Assembly: GCA_017545185.1 (NCBI GenBank)
Contig: JAFWQJ010000049.1
Span: 1 to 52,227, forward strand
DNA length: 52,227 nucleotides
Source of the DNA: Oscillospiraceae bacterium
GTDB taxonomy: Bacteria; Bacillota; Clostridia; Oscillospirales; Ruminococcaceae
Reading direction: 5' to 3'
Below, one piece after another: positions 15,505 to 24,194 of this stretch; within the stretch, counting starts at the first letter, position 1; each line of letters opens with the position of its first letter. The notes under the pieces were generated by a model. That model was not told the DNA's origin. It made no database searches and worked only from the letters and a program-made list of their open reading frames with translations. The translations under genes and the position numbers were made by a program.

Positions 15505-16059
15505 TTATGCGGTTCCGGTGCTGCGCTGCCATGCATCACAGATCATGCGGTGCAGCATGTCGATCTCTTTATGACCGGACGGGATGATGCATTGTGCGCC
15601 GTCCCGGAAGATCACAGCGACCTTGTAATCCGTCTGACTGCCGGTGCCTTCTGCCGGCATCCTTCTGACCTCTGCGATATCCTTCAGTCTGTACGCACGG
15701 AAGCTGACCATATCAAACAGATATCCGCCGCCGAGCAGCCGTTCCTCTTTGCAGGGGAGCTTTTCACATCCGGCGATCAGTTCTGCAAAGGCTTCGTCAC
15801 CCGTGCAGCCGATGCTGTCCTGCATCCGCCGGATATCCCGCGGTACATGGAGGAACACGCCTGCCGTAATGCCGACAAATGTCAGCATCAGAGCCGCCGC
15901 GATGAGAAAGACGGTGACATCACCGGAATACGGCCGTTCTGACGGCGCGAGGAAGCAGGCATACACACCGAGCGCGAACAGCGGCAGTGCGAGCAGGATC
16001 ACGAGCAGCAGCAGCCCGAGCTTTTTTCGCCGGTATTTCCGGATCAGTTCGCGGTACAT
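15505..16059 (-). CDS. Small two-helix membrane protein of unknown function
   Basis: This 184-residue protein starts at the ATG at 16059, preceded by GAGGAGGTG. A basic N-terminus (YRELIRKYRRKK) leads to two hydrophobic helices (about 13-35 and 48-70). A soluble cytoplasmic domain of about 110 residues follows, with a PH-like or YcxB-like strand pattern (GYLFDMVSFRAYRLKDIAEVRR, VAVIFRDGAQCIIPSGHKEI). I do not recognise a family with certainty. It lies between a DUF4272 gene (its ATG overlaps the region after that gene's stop) and recA, with 63 bases before recA. Confidence 0.65.
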   Translation of the reverse strand: MYRELIRKYRRKKLGLLLLVILLALPLFALGVYACFLAPSERPYSGDVTVFLIAAALMLTFVGITAGVFLHVPRDIRRMQDSIGCTGDEAFAELIAGCEKLPCKEERLLGGGYLFDMVSFRAYRLKDIAEVRRMPAEGTGSQTDYKVAVIFRDGAQCIIPSGHKEIDMLHRMICDAWQRSTGTA

Positions 16060-16072
16060 GCTGCACCTCCTC

Positions 16073-16741
16073 TCAGGTGTTCGCCATGACGCTGTCCCAG
16101 TTTTCCGCCCCATAAGCGGAGATCATCCAGTTGAAGCCCTTGTGCCGCTCCGCGACGACATCGTGGGAAAGCCCGCCGCCGACCGGCTCATTTTTGATGA
16201 GCGCGTCCACGCAAGCCCAGTCCATGCGGTAGGTCAGGTCTGCCTGATCGAGGATCTCGTCCTCCGAGCGCACGGAAACAAGCTGCATCAGCGCGTCAAA
16301 GTCTGCGCAGCCGTTGATCTTGCCGATCAGCTCCGAGCAGTCTGCGACGGTGTCCGGATACTGCAGTTCTCCGTCGATCAGTCCGCAAGCCCAGAACAGC
16401 GGCATACACATTTCAATGCGCCATGTGATCTGCACGGCGTCCTGCTGTGAGACCCGCTCCGCAGTCGGGTCAGCCAGCGCAAAGAGCTTCGTCTCGTCCG
16501 GCGTCAGATCCTGCTCCAGACCGAACCGCTGCAGGATACCGCGGAAAAACAGTGCCGAGGCCGCCGGAAAACGATCGTTTGCAGCGTCGATCGCGACCTG
16601 CGCGGCCAGCAGAGCCGTCAGTGCGCGGCGGAGCAGAACCTCCGGCGGTTTGACGGCAGTCCCGCCCATTTCCGGCAGGTTCGGGTTGATCTTGATATTG
16701 TGCGCCTGCAAAAACGCTTCGGATCGTTCTTTTCTGGTCAT
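16073..16741 (-). CDS. DUF4272 family protein
   Basis: This 222-residue protein matches the DUF4272 pattern as I recall it. It opens with RSEAFLQAHNIKINPNLPEMG; the lysine/arginine-start helix and the 'N..LP' block are typical. A helical block follows (VLLRRALTALLAAQVA), then the conserved QITWRIEMCMPLFWACGLI segment and a C-terminal WVCVDA-like stretch (RMDWACVDALIKN) with the GFNWM segment. It is predicted soluble, without signal or metal motif. Members occur widely in Firmicutes with no known function. It lies 12 bases after prmC and belongs to the same run. The annotation is family-level only. Confidence 0.75.
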   Translation of the reverse strand: MTRKERSEAFLQAHNIKINPNLPEMGGTAVKPPEVLLRRALTALLAAQVAIDAANDRFPAASALFFRGILQRFGLEQDLTPDETKLFALADPTAERVSQQDAVQITWRIEMCMPLFWACGLIDGELQYPDTVADCSELIGKINGCADFDALMQLVSVRSEDEILDQADLTYRMDWACVDALIKNEPVGGGLSHDVVAERHKGFNWMISAYGAENWDSVMANT

Positions 16742-16753
16742 ATCGGATTCCTT

Positions 16754-17554
16754 TCAGCCGTGCGTCCCGAGCAAGACGCGCTCCATGCCGTTCAGGTCGC
16801 GGAGCACTTCAATGCCGGTGAAGCCGTTTTCCGCAAGGATCGCCGCGACGGCCTTTCCCTGCGTGCAGCCGATCTCGTATGCAAGCAGACCGCCCGCGCA
16901 GAGACTGCCTTTCCAGAGCCGCGTGATCTCGCGGTAAAAATGCAGGCCGTCCGTGTCGCCGTACAGCGCCGTTTCCGGTTCATAGCGAACCTCCGTCTGC
17001 AGCTGCTGCATATCCGCCGCCGTCAGATAGGGCGGGTTGCAGACGATCGCTGCAAGGCGCTGATGCTGCGCGGCAGTTTCCGCCGAGAGCACATCCGCCC
17101 GGAGAAACGCGGCGTTCTGCATATCGTGATACGCTTGGTTTTTCAGCGCGTAGGCGAGCGCCTGTTCGCTGATGTCGATGCCGGTAAAAGCGGTCTGCGG
17201 CATGTGCTGTGCCAGTGCCAGCGCGATGCAGCCGCTGCCGGTGCAGAGGTCTGCGATCTGCTGCCCCTTCCGGTCTTTGATGCGGGAAAGCACCGCATCC
17301 ACAAGCGTTTCGGTATCCGCCCGCGGAATGAGCACACCCGCGCCGACAAACATCGTCAGCCCGTAAAATTCCCATTTGCCGAGCAGATACTGCAGCGGCT
17401 CATGCTTTGCACGGTGCGCTGCAATGTCTCTTGCGTGCGCTTCGGAGGCGGCGTCCTCAAGAATCCATTTGGCTTCGAGCTCTGCGTCCTCGATGCCGCC
17501 GCTTTGCAGCACCGCGATCAGCTCCCGCAGCAGCGCGGGATCCATTTGCTTCAT
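16754..17554 (-). CDS. prmC: Peptide chain release factor N5-glutamine methyltransferase PrmC
   Basis: PrmC (HemK) methylates the Gln of the GGQ motif in release factors 1 and 2, using SAM, and so raises termination efficiency. The 266-residue length is usual. It has the N-terminal helical substrate-binding domain (with QYLLGKWEFYGL), the IPRADTETL junction, the SAM-binding motif DLCTGSGCIALALA, and the catalytic NPPY motif at about residue 173. prmC typically sits next to prfA; here prfA is not nearby, but the yqhQ (DUF1385) neighbour upstream is a common Firmicute arrangement. A 251-base gap with tandem repeats lies between the two. Confidence 0.96.
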   Translation of the reverse strand: MKQMDPALLRELIAVLQSGGIEDAELEAKWILEDAASEAHARDIAAHRAKHEPLQYLLGKWEFYGLTMFVGAGVLIPRADTETLVDAVLSRIKDRKGQQIADLCTGSGCIALALAQHMPQTAFTGIDISEQALAYALKNQAYHDMQNAAFLRADVLSAETAAQHQRLAAIVCNPPYLTAADMQQLQTEVRYEPETALYGDTDGLHFYREITRLWKGSLCAGGLLAYEIGCTQGKAVAAILAENGFTGIEVLRDLNGMERVLLGTHG

Positions 17555-17599
17555 AGATACTCCATATTGATTGCGTTCAGTCTGATTTCAGAAGGCAGC

Positions 17600-17800
17600 G
17601 ATTCTGCCCACATACTGGGAGCAGTTACCTTTCAGAAGCCGCTTCGCGGCGTGTATTGCGAACATTGGGAGAGCTCCGACTGTCCCGCCCGGAGGGAAAT
17701 GGAGGCGGGCATTGCCCGCAGCCGCGAACAGCGGCGTGCAGGAAAGAACATTGGGAGAGCTCCGACTGCCGCACCCGGAGGGAAACGGCGGCACGCCCTG
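17600..17800 (-). repeat. Tandem TTTCCCTCCGGG repeats with possible pseudoknot fold
   Basis: Two clear units lie at 17660-17709 and 17747-17796, sharing (plus strand) AACATTGGGAGAGCTCCGAC, then CCCGGAGGGAAA. A third, degenerate part lies at 17605-17660. In each clear unit CTCC can pair with GGAG, and a second stem interleaves with it: CCCGCC with GGCGGG in unit 1, TGCCGC with GCGGCA in unit 2. The interleaved order is that of an H-type pseudoknot, and the second stem changes on both sides together. The repeats occupy most of the gap between yqhQ and prmC. Confidence 0.6.
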
Positions 17801-17805
17801 CGTGC

Positions 17806-19053
17806 TCACCAAATATCATCCTCCAGATTTTCGGGGATGCAGGGGGTCATCGCTGCGATCGCACATTCGATCTGCGATGCATCCGGCTCCTTCGTCGTGA
17901 TGCGCTGGATCCACAGACCCGGCGCGGACAGGATCCGCGTGAACACATTGTCATAGCGTCCCGCCAGACGGATCAGCTCGTAGCTGACGCCCATGATCAG
18001 CGGGAGCAGCGCCAGTCCGAACAGCACGCGCTGCCAGACGACCGTATACGGATTGAAGCAGCCGAAGAAAATGCTGATCAGCAGCACGAGGAAAATAAAG
18101 CTTGTGCCGCAGCGCGGATGAAAGCGCACCTGCTTCTTTACGTTCTCGACGGTCAGCGGGAGCGCCGCCTCAAAGCAGGCAATGGTCTTGTGCTCCGCGC
18201 CGTGATATTCATACGTGCGGCGGATGCTCTTTGTCAGTCCCGTTACCCACATATATGCAACAAACAGGATGATCTTGACCAGACCCTCCGCGCAGGATTT
18301 GACGATGCGGCTGTCGGTCAGCGGCTTGATGAACGACACGATCAGGCGGGGCAGATACAGAAACAGCGCAAATGCAGCTGCGACGCCGAGCACCATTGCG
18401 ATCACCATGATGATGCCGAAGATCTTATCGCCGAGCTTGTCGTCCAGCCACTGTTCCAGCTTCGACGGCTCCTCGTATTCGTAGTTCTCCGAGGCCTTTT
18501 TCAGATAATCCCAGCGCTTTTGGATCGTTTCTGCATCCGGTGCGCCGAGCGGCTGGTACTTTTTGTCCTCTTTGGCCTTTTCCTTGTCGATCTTTTCGCG
18601 CTCGGCAGTCAGCCATGCGCCGAATTTTTCGTATGCCTCATCCTCCGGCAGCTTGTCGATCTTCTCATGCTTTTTCCATGCGCAGAAATCGTCCACTTCC
18701 TCGTCATACTGCTTTTCCGCCGCCTTCATCATGCAGCGGTAGCCGTCGATCATCGACATGACAAAATTGACGCAGCCGCGCACGAGCGGGATGCGGTTGT
18801 ACCACTTGCGCACGACGCGCTGCTTTCCGGTTTTCGGGTCGGTCTCAAAGGAAGCGGGGAGATCCCATGTTTCGAGGTCGATCTCGCCGTTCGGGAGCCG
18901 GCAGGCCATGGCACCGCGGAACGCGCCCTTCATCATGACACCTTCGATCAGTGCCTGTCCGCCGATCTTGGATTTGTGTGCAAATTCTGCTTTTGCGGCT
19001 GCCTTCTGCGCTTCCGCGGAAAGCGGTGCTGTCTGTTCCGGCAATGGTATCAT
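17806..19053 (-). CDS. yqhQ: DUF1385 membrane protein (YqhQ-like) with an extra charged insertion
   Basis: This 415-residue membrane protein matches DUF1385/YqhQ. It shows the start KIGGQALIEGVMMKG, the core EYHGAEHKTIACFE with conserved His residues, and then RFHPRCGTSFIFLVLLISI. Multiple helices fill the rest. It is about 90 residues longer than the usual 300-330. The excess lies at about residues 115-225, a Lys/Glu-rich, helix-forming, soluble block starting near KAAEKQYDEEVDDF and ending near LEQWLDDK. A GAAAGGATG site precedes the ATG. Function in the family is unknown. It is 54 bases downstream of the sensor kinase, so it may be read from the gltA transcript. Confidence 0.9.
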   Translation of the reverse strand: MIPLPEQTAPLSAEAQKAAAKAEFAHKSKIGGQALIEGVMMKGAFRGAMACRLPNGEIDLETWDLPASFETDPKTGKQRVVRKWYNRIPLVRGCVNFVMSMIDGYRCMMKAAEKQYDEEVDDFCAWKKHEKIDKLPEDEAYEKFGAWLTAEREKIDKEKAKEDKKYQPLGAPDAETIQKRWDYLKKASENYEYEEPSKLEQWLDDKLGDKIFGIIMVIAMVLGVAAAFALFLYLPRLIVSFIKPLTDSRIVKSCAEGLVKIILFVAYMWVTGLTKSIRRTYEYHGAEHKTIACFEAALPLTVENVKKQVRFHPRCGTSFIFLVLLISIFFGCFNPYTVVWQRVLFGLALLPLIMGVSYELIRLAGRYDNVFTRILSAPGLWIQRITTKEPDASQIECAIAAMTPCIPENLEDDIW

Positions 19054-19107
19054 CCTTTCATGTTTCCGATTCTTTTATTGTATGTTGTATATTCCGCAGA
19101 ACCGCGC

Positions 19108-20553
19108 TTACTGTCCTGCTTTCTTGGTCGGCAGCGTGATCGTTACCGTTGTGCCGACGCCTTCTTCGCTGTCAATATCGAGCGTGCCGTGATGCAGCCC
19201 GATGAGCTCATCCGCGACGGCCAGGCCGATGCCGGAGCCGCGGCGGGTGTGATTCGGTTTATAGAACTTGATCTTGACCTTGTCAAGGTCGGATTTTTTG
19301 ATGCCGCAGCCGTGGTCGCGCACGGTGACGCGCACGGCCTTGTCGTCATCGACAGCCTCAACGGTAATTTCCACAAGCCCGCCCGGGTCGGAATATTTGA
19401 TCGCGTTGTCGATGATGTTGATAAAGACCTGCCGGATACGGTTCTTGTCGCCGTAGACGAACGGCAGCATTTCCGGCTCGTCGTAGGTGATGCGGATATC
19501 GTCCTTTTTGGCGCGCTCCATATAAATGAGCACCGCGTCTCCGAGTTCCGCAAGGATATCCATGGTATCCATCTGCAAAGAGAAATGGCCGCTCTGCATT
19601 CTTGAGAAATCAAGCAGTTCCTCGACCATGTCCGAAAGGCGCTCGGTTTCGCCGACGATGATGTGCAGACCCTTCTGCATCATGACCGGGTCCGGCGGAG
19701 ACTGATCCGCAACAACGTCCGCGCTCATATCGCTCAGCGTTTCCGCCCAGCCCTTGATCGCGGTCAGCGGGGTGCGGAGCTCATGCGAGACCGAGCTGAT
19801 GAACTCGTTTTTCATTGCTTCTGCGGCGGAAAGCTCGTCGGCCATGTGGTTGATGCCCGCGCAGAGCTCGCCGATCTCGTCCTCGCTCTCCTGATTGATG
19901 CGCGCGGAGAAATCGCCCTGCGCAAATTTTTCCGTATTCGTGTTGATCTCACGGATCGGGCGCAGGATCGAGCGGACGAAGTACAGGTCGGACAGCCCGA
20001 GCAGCAGCAGCACGGCGATCGCCGCGATCGTGACCGCCAGCACAAAGCCGGAGACCGTATCATCAATGGTCTCCAGTGAGGCGACCACGCGGATCGCGCT
20101 GTATTCCTCGCTGATGCCGGTAATGGGCATACTGACGGCCATGATGCGCTCGCCGTTTTCGGTGCGCATGGTCTTGGCGCCGTAGGACTTTCCGTTGTCG
20201 CGCATGGCTTCGTCATAATCCGGCATACTGATCGCGTAATTCGGCGAGAAGCCGGACGAGGTCAGCACGATCATGCCGTCGTAGTCGATCGCCATGAGCT
20301 CCATTTTGTCCTTGCCGGAGAAGCTTTCGAGCGTGCTGCGGATCTCCGCGTTCAGGTTTGTGCCGGCGTCCGAGGCATAGCGCGTCAGAACGGTGTTGAC
20401 GCCGTTGATCTTGGTCAGAAGATATTGCTGCGCAGAGTTGTAGAAATAGCTCTGCACCGCGTAGATGACTGCCAGCTCAATGACCAGCAGGATCAGAACG
20501 ATCACGCCGAGGTTGTTTGTGATCCAGCGGCGTGTGATGCTTTTTTTCGCCAT
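19108..20553 (-). CDS. Sensor histidine kinase (HAMP, two-helix)
   Basis: A 481-residue inner-membrane sensor kinase. TM1 is at about 14-36, and an extracytoplasmic sensing domain of about 130 residues follows. TM2 at about 169-191 leads into a HAMP linker (RPIREINTNTEKFAQGDFSARI). The H-box SVSHELRTPLTAIKGW puts the phospho-acceptor at His257, and the ATPase domain shows NAIKYSDPGG, DHGCGIKK and GSGIGLAVADEL. It pairs with the response regulator 20 bases upstream. The sensing domain resembles the double-Cache/PhoR-like class. The order regulator-kinase-yqhQ, downstream of a lipoprotein gene, could mean the lipoprotein modulates the sensor; that is inference. Confidence 0.95.
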   Translation of the reverse strand: MAKKSITRRWITNNLGVIVLILLVIELAVIYAVQSYFYNSAQQYLLTKINGVNTVLTRYASDAGTNLNAEIRSTLESFSGKDKMELMAIDYDGMIVLTSSGFSPNYAISMPDYDEAMRDNGKSYGAKTMRTENGERIMAVSMPITGISEEYSAIRVVASLETIDDTVSGFVLAVTIAAIAVLLLLGLSDLYFVRSILRPIREINTNTEKFAQGDFSARINQESEDEIGELCAGINHMADELSAAEAMKNEFISSVSHELRTPLTAIKGWAETLSDMSADVVADQSPPDPVMMQKGLHIIVGETERLSDMVEELLDFSRMQSGHFSLQMDTMDILAELGDAVLIYMERAKKDDIRITYDEPEMLPFVYGDKNRIRQVFINIIDNAIKYSDPGGLVEITVEAVDDDKAVRVTVRDHGCGIKKSDLDKVKIKFYKPNHTRRGSGIGLAVADELIGLHHGTLDIDSEEGVGTTVTITLPTKKAGQ

Positions 20554-20573
20554 TCAAAGTATCCCCCGCCGCA

Positions 20574-21287
20574 TCAGCGGTGATTATCCGCCTTTTCCTC
20601 CCACTTGTAGCCGTAGCCCCAGATCGTGATGATATAGCGCGGATCGGACGGGTCGTCCTCGATCTTCATGCGCAGGCGGCGGATGTTGACATCGACGATC
20701 TTGTTGTCGCCGTAATAGCTGTCGCTCCACACATTCGAGAGGATGCTCGCACGGTCAAGTGCGGTATTCTTGTTCTTGAGAAAATAGGTGAGGATCTTGT
20801 ATTCCACATCGGTCAGCTCGATCGGCACGCCGTTCTTGGTGACCGTTCTGCCGTCCAGATTGATGACGAACGGGCCGGATTCGAGCATCTTGACGCCCTC
20901 GGTGTTCATCGAGTTCATCATGACGCGGCGGTAGAGCGCATCGACGCGGACGGTCAGCTCCGAGGGGGCAAAGGGCTTGGTGATGTAGTCATCTGCCTCA
21001 TTCATGAGCGCGTTGACCTTGTCCATTTCCTGCGCCTTGGCCGAGAGCATAATGATGCCGAGCGTCTTGGATTTTTCGCGCAGACGCTTCAGCACGGTAA
21101 TGCCGTCGATACCGGGCATCATGATATCGAGCAGAGCGATATCAAAATTGCCGTTCTCCTGATCGAATACGCGCAGTGCGGCCTCGCCGCAGTCTACGTC
21201 CACGACCTCGTAGCCTGCACGTTTCAGATTGATGACAACAAATTCGCGGATCGTTTCCTCATCCTCACAAACGAGCACACGCTTCAT
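20574..21287 (-). CDS. OmpR/PhoB-family response regulator
   Basis: The 237-residue protein has a receiver domain with acidic pocket E8/D9, phospho-acceptor Asp54 (LLDIMMPGIDG), the conserved Ser/Thr at LSAKAQ and Lys in TKPFAPSEL. A winged-helix DNA-binding domain of OmpR type follows (about 130-230; LTDVEYKILTYFLKNKN, then VDVNIRRLRMKIEDD). An AGGAGGGAG ribosome-binding site precedes the ATG. It is phosphorylated by the adjacent kinase and probably controls envelope genes, since a lipoprotein is encoded just before it; the regulon is unknown. Confidence 0.96.
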   Translation of the reverse strand: MKRVLVCEDEETIREFVVINLKRAGYEVVDVDCGEAALRVFDQENGNFDIALLDIMMPGIDGITVLKRLREKSKTLGIIMLSAKAQEMDKVNALMNEADDYITKPFAPSELTVRVDALYRRVMMNSMNTEGVKMLESGPFVINLDGRTVTKNGVPIELTDVEYKILTYFLKNKNTALDRASILSNVWSDSYYGDNKIVDVNIRRLRMKIEDDPSDPRYIITIWGYGYKWEEKADNHR

Positions 21288-21335
21288 GGTTTGTTCTCCC
21301 TCCTGATTTCGTATTGTTTTTGTATCCGTGAAAAA

Positions 21336-22682
21336 TTATAAGAACTGCATCGAAAAGAGCAGCTCACTGTCCGACATGGAGAGCTTCCGGCTGCCCTGTT
21401 CGGTTTTGCCGAGGTAGTATCTGCCGTTCTGCCGGCGCAGCAGCAGATAGCCGTCATTCTGCAGCGCATCTGCGGCGACCGGGTCGGTCTCGACCGCAAG
21501 GCGCAGCAGCGGCTCATGGATCACCGGGGTCCCGTCGGGATTCCCGCGGGACGGGTCGATCGTATAAAAGACGGTCTCGCCGTTTTCCTGTATGGCTGTG
21601 ACCTGCCATTCCCAGCGCTTCGGCAGCAGAAACACGAATCCGTCCTGAACGGCATAATAGGAAGCGTGCTCCCGCATCAGCCTTCCGCTGCGGCAGACAT
21701 ACCAGTTTGTCAGCGGGATCGGGGAGTTGTCCGTATAGCCGTAAAAGACCTTGTTCACCGGGATCTCCGGTTCGCCGTCCCCGTCGATGTCCATCGTCTG
21801 ATAGGAGCCGGCGCGTTCGGACTGCTGCAGGTCGCCGCTTTCGCTGTCGGTATACTGCATTTTCAGCTGTCCGCCCTGATAGCTCAGCACGACGGTCTGT
21901 ACGGTGGTCGCGCCGGTCACGCAGTCCATAAAGATTGCGGGGATGCGCTTCTGCCCGCTGTAATCCGGGATCTCGCCGTAGACCAGACGGGCGATATCGG
22001 TAAAGGGATCCGGATCGACCTCGGAAGGCTGATAATTGCCCTTTTCGTCCAGTGAATAGACCAGCGCAGCGGCAGGAGAGTCGTTCTTGGCCGCGTTGGC
22101 AAGGAACAGCTCCGTGGTGCCGTCCTGATCGAGATCGCGCAGATCCATTTTGGAATACGGAACGGAAAACTGCGGCTTATTGACCAGCTCGCCGTTCCGG
22201 TAATACAGCACCTCGGCCTTATGATCCGCGCCGTCCACCATGCTGTAGCTGAGAATGAGGTTCGTCCGCGGATTCGTGCCGAGCTTTGCGATGTCGATGC
22301 GTTCGATCTCCGCGCCCTCCGTCGAATACTCCTTGATGCAGGTCCACTGGCCGTCTCTCTGCCCGAGCAGGCTGAACCGCAGCGGATTTTCCTCCGCGGA
22401 GGTCCTGCTGCTTTCATAGAACACGATCGCCTCATCCGTGCCGTCGCCGTCTAAGTCCGCAACGGTGAATGCGGAAAGATGCTCACCGGATTTCGGATAT
22501 TTCAGGCTGATCTGCTGCTGCGAACCGACGGAGTTCTGCAGCGCCTGATAGATCTGCTCCTGCTCCGCGGTCAGGCGGGGCGGGCTCAGCATGGATTCGA
22601 CGTTCATGTTGAAGCTGCATGCAGGAAGCTGCAGGGTCAGCAGAGAGAGCAGCAGGCTGCACGCAAATTTCCCGGCAGTCAT
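21336..22682 (-). CDS. Lipoprotein with VCBS/FG-GAP-like calcium-loop repeats
   Basis: A 448-residue lipoprotein: the signal peptide ends in a lipobox LPAC with Cys22. The mature part is a repeat domain of beta-propeller type. Several Asp-rich loops of the DxDxDG kind are visible (DLDGDGTDEA, DLDQDGTTEL, DIDGDGEPEI), each at the end of a strand pair, as in VCBS/FG-GAP and EF-hand-like calcium sites. Such proteins sit on the outer face of the cytoplasmic membrane in Firmicutes. The ATG overlaps the gltA stop (ATGA), so translation is coupled to citrate synthase, and the two-component genes follow 48 bases later. It may be the extracytoplasmic partner of the kinase. Confidence 0.85.
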   Translation of the reverse strand: MTAGKFACSLLLSLLTLQLPACSFNMNVESMLSPPRLTAEQEQIYQALQNSVGSQQQISLKYPKSGEHLSAFTVADLDGDGTDEAIVFYESSRTSAEENPLRFSLLGQRDGQWTCIKEYSTEGAEIERIDIAKLGTNPRTNLILSYSMVDGADHKAEVLYYRNGELVNKPQFSVPYSKMDLRDLDQDGTTELFLANAAKNDSPAAALVYSLDEKGNYQPSEVDPDPFTDIARLVYGEIPDYSGQKRIPAIFMDCVTGATTVQTVVLSYQGGQLKMQYTDSESGDLQQSERAGSYQTMDIDGDGEPEIPVNKVFYGYTDNSPIPLTNWYVCRSGRLMREHASYYAVQDGFVFLLPKRWEWQVTAIQENGETVFYTIDPSRGNPDGTPVIHEPLLRLAVETDPVAADALQNDGYLLLRRQNGRYYLGKTEQGSRKLSMSDSELLFSMQFL

Positions 22683-24034
22683 TTCCGTTCTGCCAGCGGC
22701 ACGTAGGGAACCGTTCTTGCAATGGATTTATAGGCCGGACGGATGATCCTTCCGCCGGTCAGGACCTCCTCGATCCGGTGTGCGGACCAGCCCGCGATCC
22801 GGGAGACCGCGAACATCGGGGTCAGCAGCTCCGGCGGGATCCGCAGCATCCGGTAGACAAGACCGGAGTAAAGGTCAACATTGGCGCAGATCGACTTGGA
22901 AGCGGCAGCCGGGGATTTTTCCGCGAGCAGCTCCGGCGTCAGACGCTCGATCGTATCGAGCAGGCGGAAGTCCGCTTCGATCTCCTTGCCCTTTGCAAGC
23001 GCGAAGCCCTTTGCCTTGAGCAGCACCGCGCGCGGGTCGGAGAGCGTATACACCGCATGACCCATGCCGTAGATCAGACCGGCACCGTCACCGGCTTCCT
23101 TCCGGAGGATCTTCCGGATCAGGTCTGCGACCTCGCCCTCGTTATCGGGATTCTTGATCTCCCGCTTGAACAGGTCTAGCTGCTCCATGACCTTGATATT
23201 GGCACCGCCGTGGCGGAAGCCCTTGAGCGCGCCGATCGCTGCGGAATATGCCGCATAGGGGTCGGTGCCGCTGGAGGTCAGCACGCGGCAGGCGAATGCG
23301 GAGTTGTTTCCGCCGCCGTGCTCCGCGTGGAGCATCATGCAGGTATCGAGCAGCAGCGCCTCATCCTCGGAATACTGCCGGTCAAGGCGCAGCAGCGAGA
23401 GAATGGTCTGTGCATTGGTCTCCTCGGGACGCAGCGGGTGCATGACAAGGCTTTCGCCGTCGAAATGCTGCCGCTTGACCTGATAGGCCGCCGACATGAT
23501 GACAGGCAGTCTTGCGATCATGGAGATCGCGACGCGCACCTCGTTTTCGATCGACTTGTCCTCGCAGTCGTCGTCGTAGGAATACAGCGCAAGCACGGAG
23601 CGTGCCATTTTGTTCATGATATTGTTGGAGGGTGCCTTCGCGATCATGTCAATGACAAAGCCGTCCGGCAGCTCTCTGTATTCGGAGATCAGCTCGCGGA
23701 ACTCGGCGAGCTCCTCAACGGTCGGGAGCTTTCCGAACAGCAGCAGATACGCGGTTTCCTCGTATCCGAAGCGGCGCTCCTTCTCGACGGCGTGCACCAG
23801 ATCGGTGATCTGGTAGCCGCGGTAGATCAGCTCGCCGGGGATCGGCTCCAGCTCGCCCTCGTTGAGCATATAGCCGTGGACATTGCACACCTTCGTAATG
23901 CCCGCCACGACGCCGGTTCCGTCCGCCTTGCGGAGGCCGCGGTTGACCTGATATTTCTGATACAGCGCGGGGTCCAGTGCGGAATATTCCCGCAGTCCCT
24001 CGCATAATTTGCCGATGTAGTTTTTACTGTCCAT
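22679..24034 (-). CDS. gltA: Citrate synthase
   Basis: Condenses acetyl-CoA and oxaloacetate to citrate. The 451-residue protein has the catalytic His in HAEHGGGNNSAF, the second His and Asp region in GAGLIYGMGHAVYTLSDPRA, and the usual large/small domain layout. It is of the longer, hexameric-type Firmicute form, with an N-terminal extension that begins MDSKNYIGKL. The frame is open upstream, but the ATG at 24034 has an AAGGAAC site. It is driven by a perfect consensus promoter at 24091-24119 and heads the long minus-strand run, with the lipoprotein gene overlapping its stop codon. In an anaerobe it probably feeds glutamate synthesis through 2-oxoglutarate. Confidence 0.97.
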   Translation of the reverse strand: MDSKNYIGKLCEGLREYSALDPALYQKYQVNRGLRKADGTGVVAGITKVCNVHGYMLNEGELEPIPGELIYRGYQITDLVHAVEKERRFGYEETAYLLLFGKLPTVEELAEFRELISEYRELPDGFVIDMIAKAPSNNIMNKMARSVLALYSYDDDCEDKSIENEVRVAISMIARLPVIMSAAYQVKRQHFDGESLVMHPLRPEETNAQTILSLLRLDRQYSEDEALLLDTCMMLHAEHGGGNNSAFACRVLTSSGTDPYAAYSAAIGALKGFRHGGANIKVMEQLDLFKREIKNPDNEGEVADLIRKILRKEAGDGAGLIYGMGHAVYTLSDPRAVLLKAKGFALAKGKEIEADFRLLDTIERLTPELLAEKSPAAASKSICANVDLYSGLVYRMLRIPPELLTPMFAVSRIAGWSAHRIEEVLTGGRIIRPAYKSIARTVPYVPLAERK

Positions 24035-24090
24035 GAGTAGGTTCCTTTCCTTCGGAAAATATGCTTTCCTGAAAATCTGCATTCTCTATT

Positions 24091-24119
24091 ATTATACCGC
24101 TTTTTCAGTGTTCTGTCAA
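24091..24119 (-). promoter_or_regulatory. Consensus promoter for gltA
   Basis: On the minus strand the sequence is TTGACA (24119-24114), a 17-bp spacer and TATAAT (24096-24091): a perfect match in both hexamers and spacing. It lies about 57 bases before the gltA start codon. It is the strongest promoter I see in the window. Confidence 0.9.
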
Positions 24120-24194
24120 GCATCGGAGGCCAAAGAAAACGGACTTCTGCCGGAATCCGGATGCCGGATGCGGTTCGTGCTGCCGGAGGGGGCT

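Noticed and set aside
17656-17815. Open frames across the tandem repeats as a short peptide-encoding gene
   Set aside because: The frames differ between units and simply follow the repeat; no start site is found.
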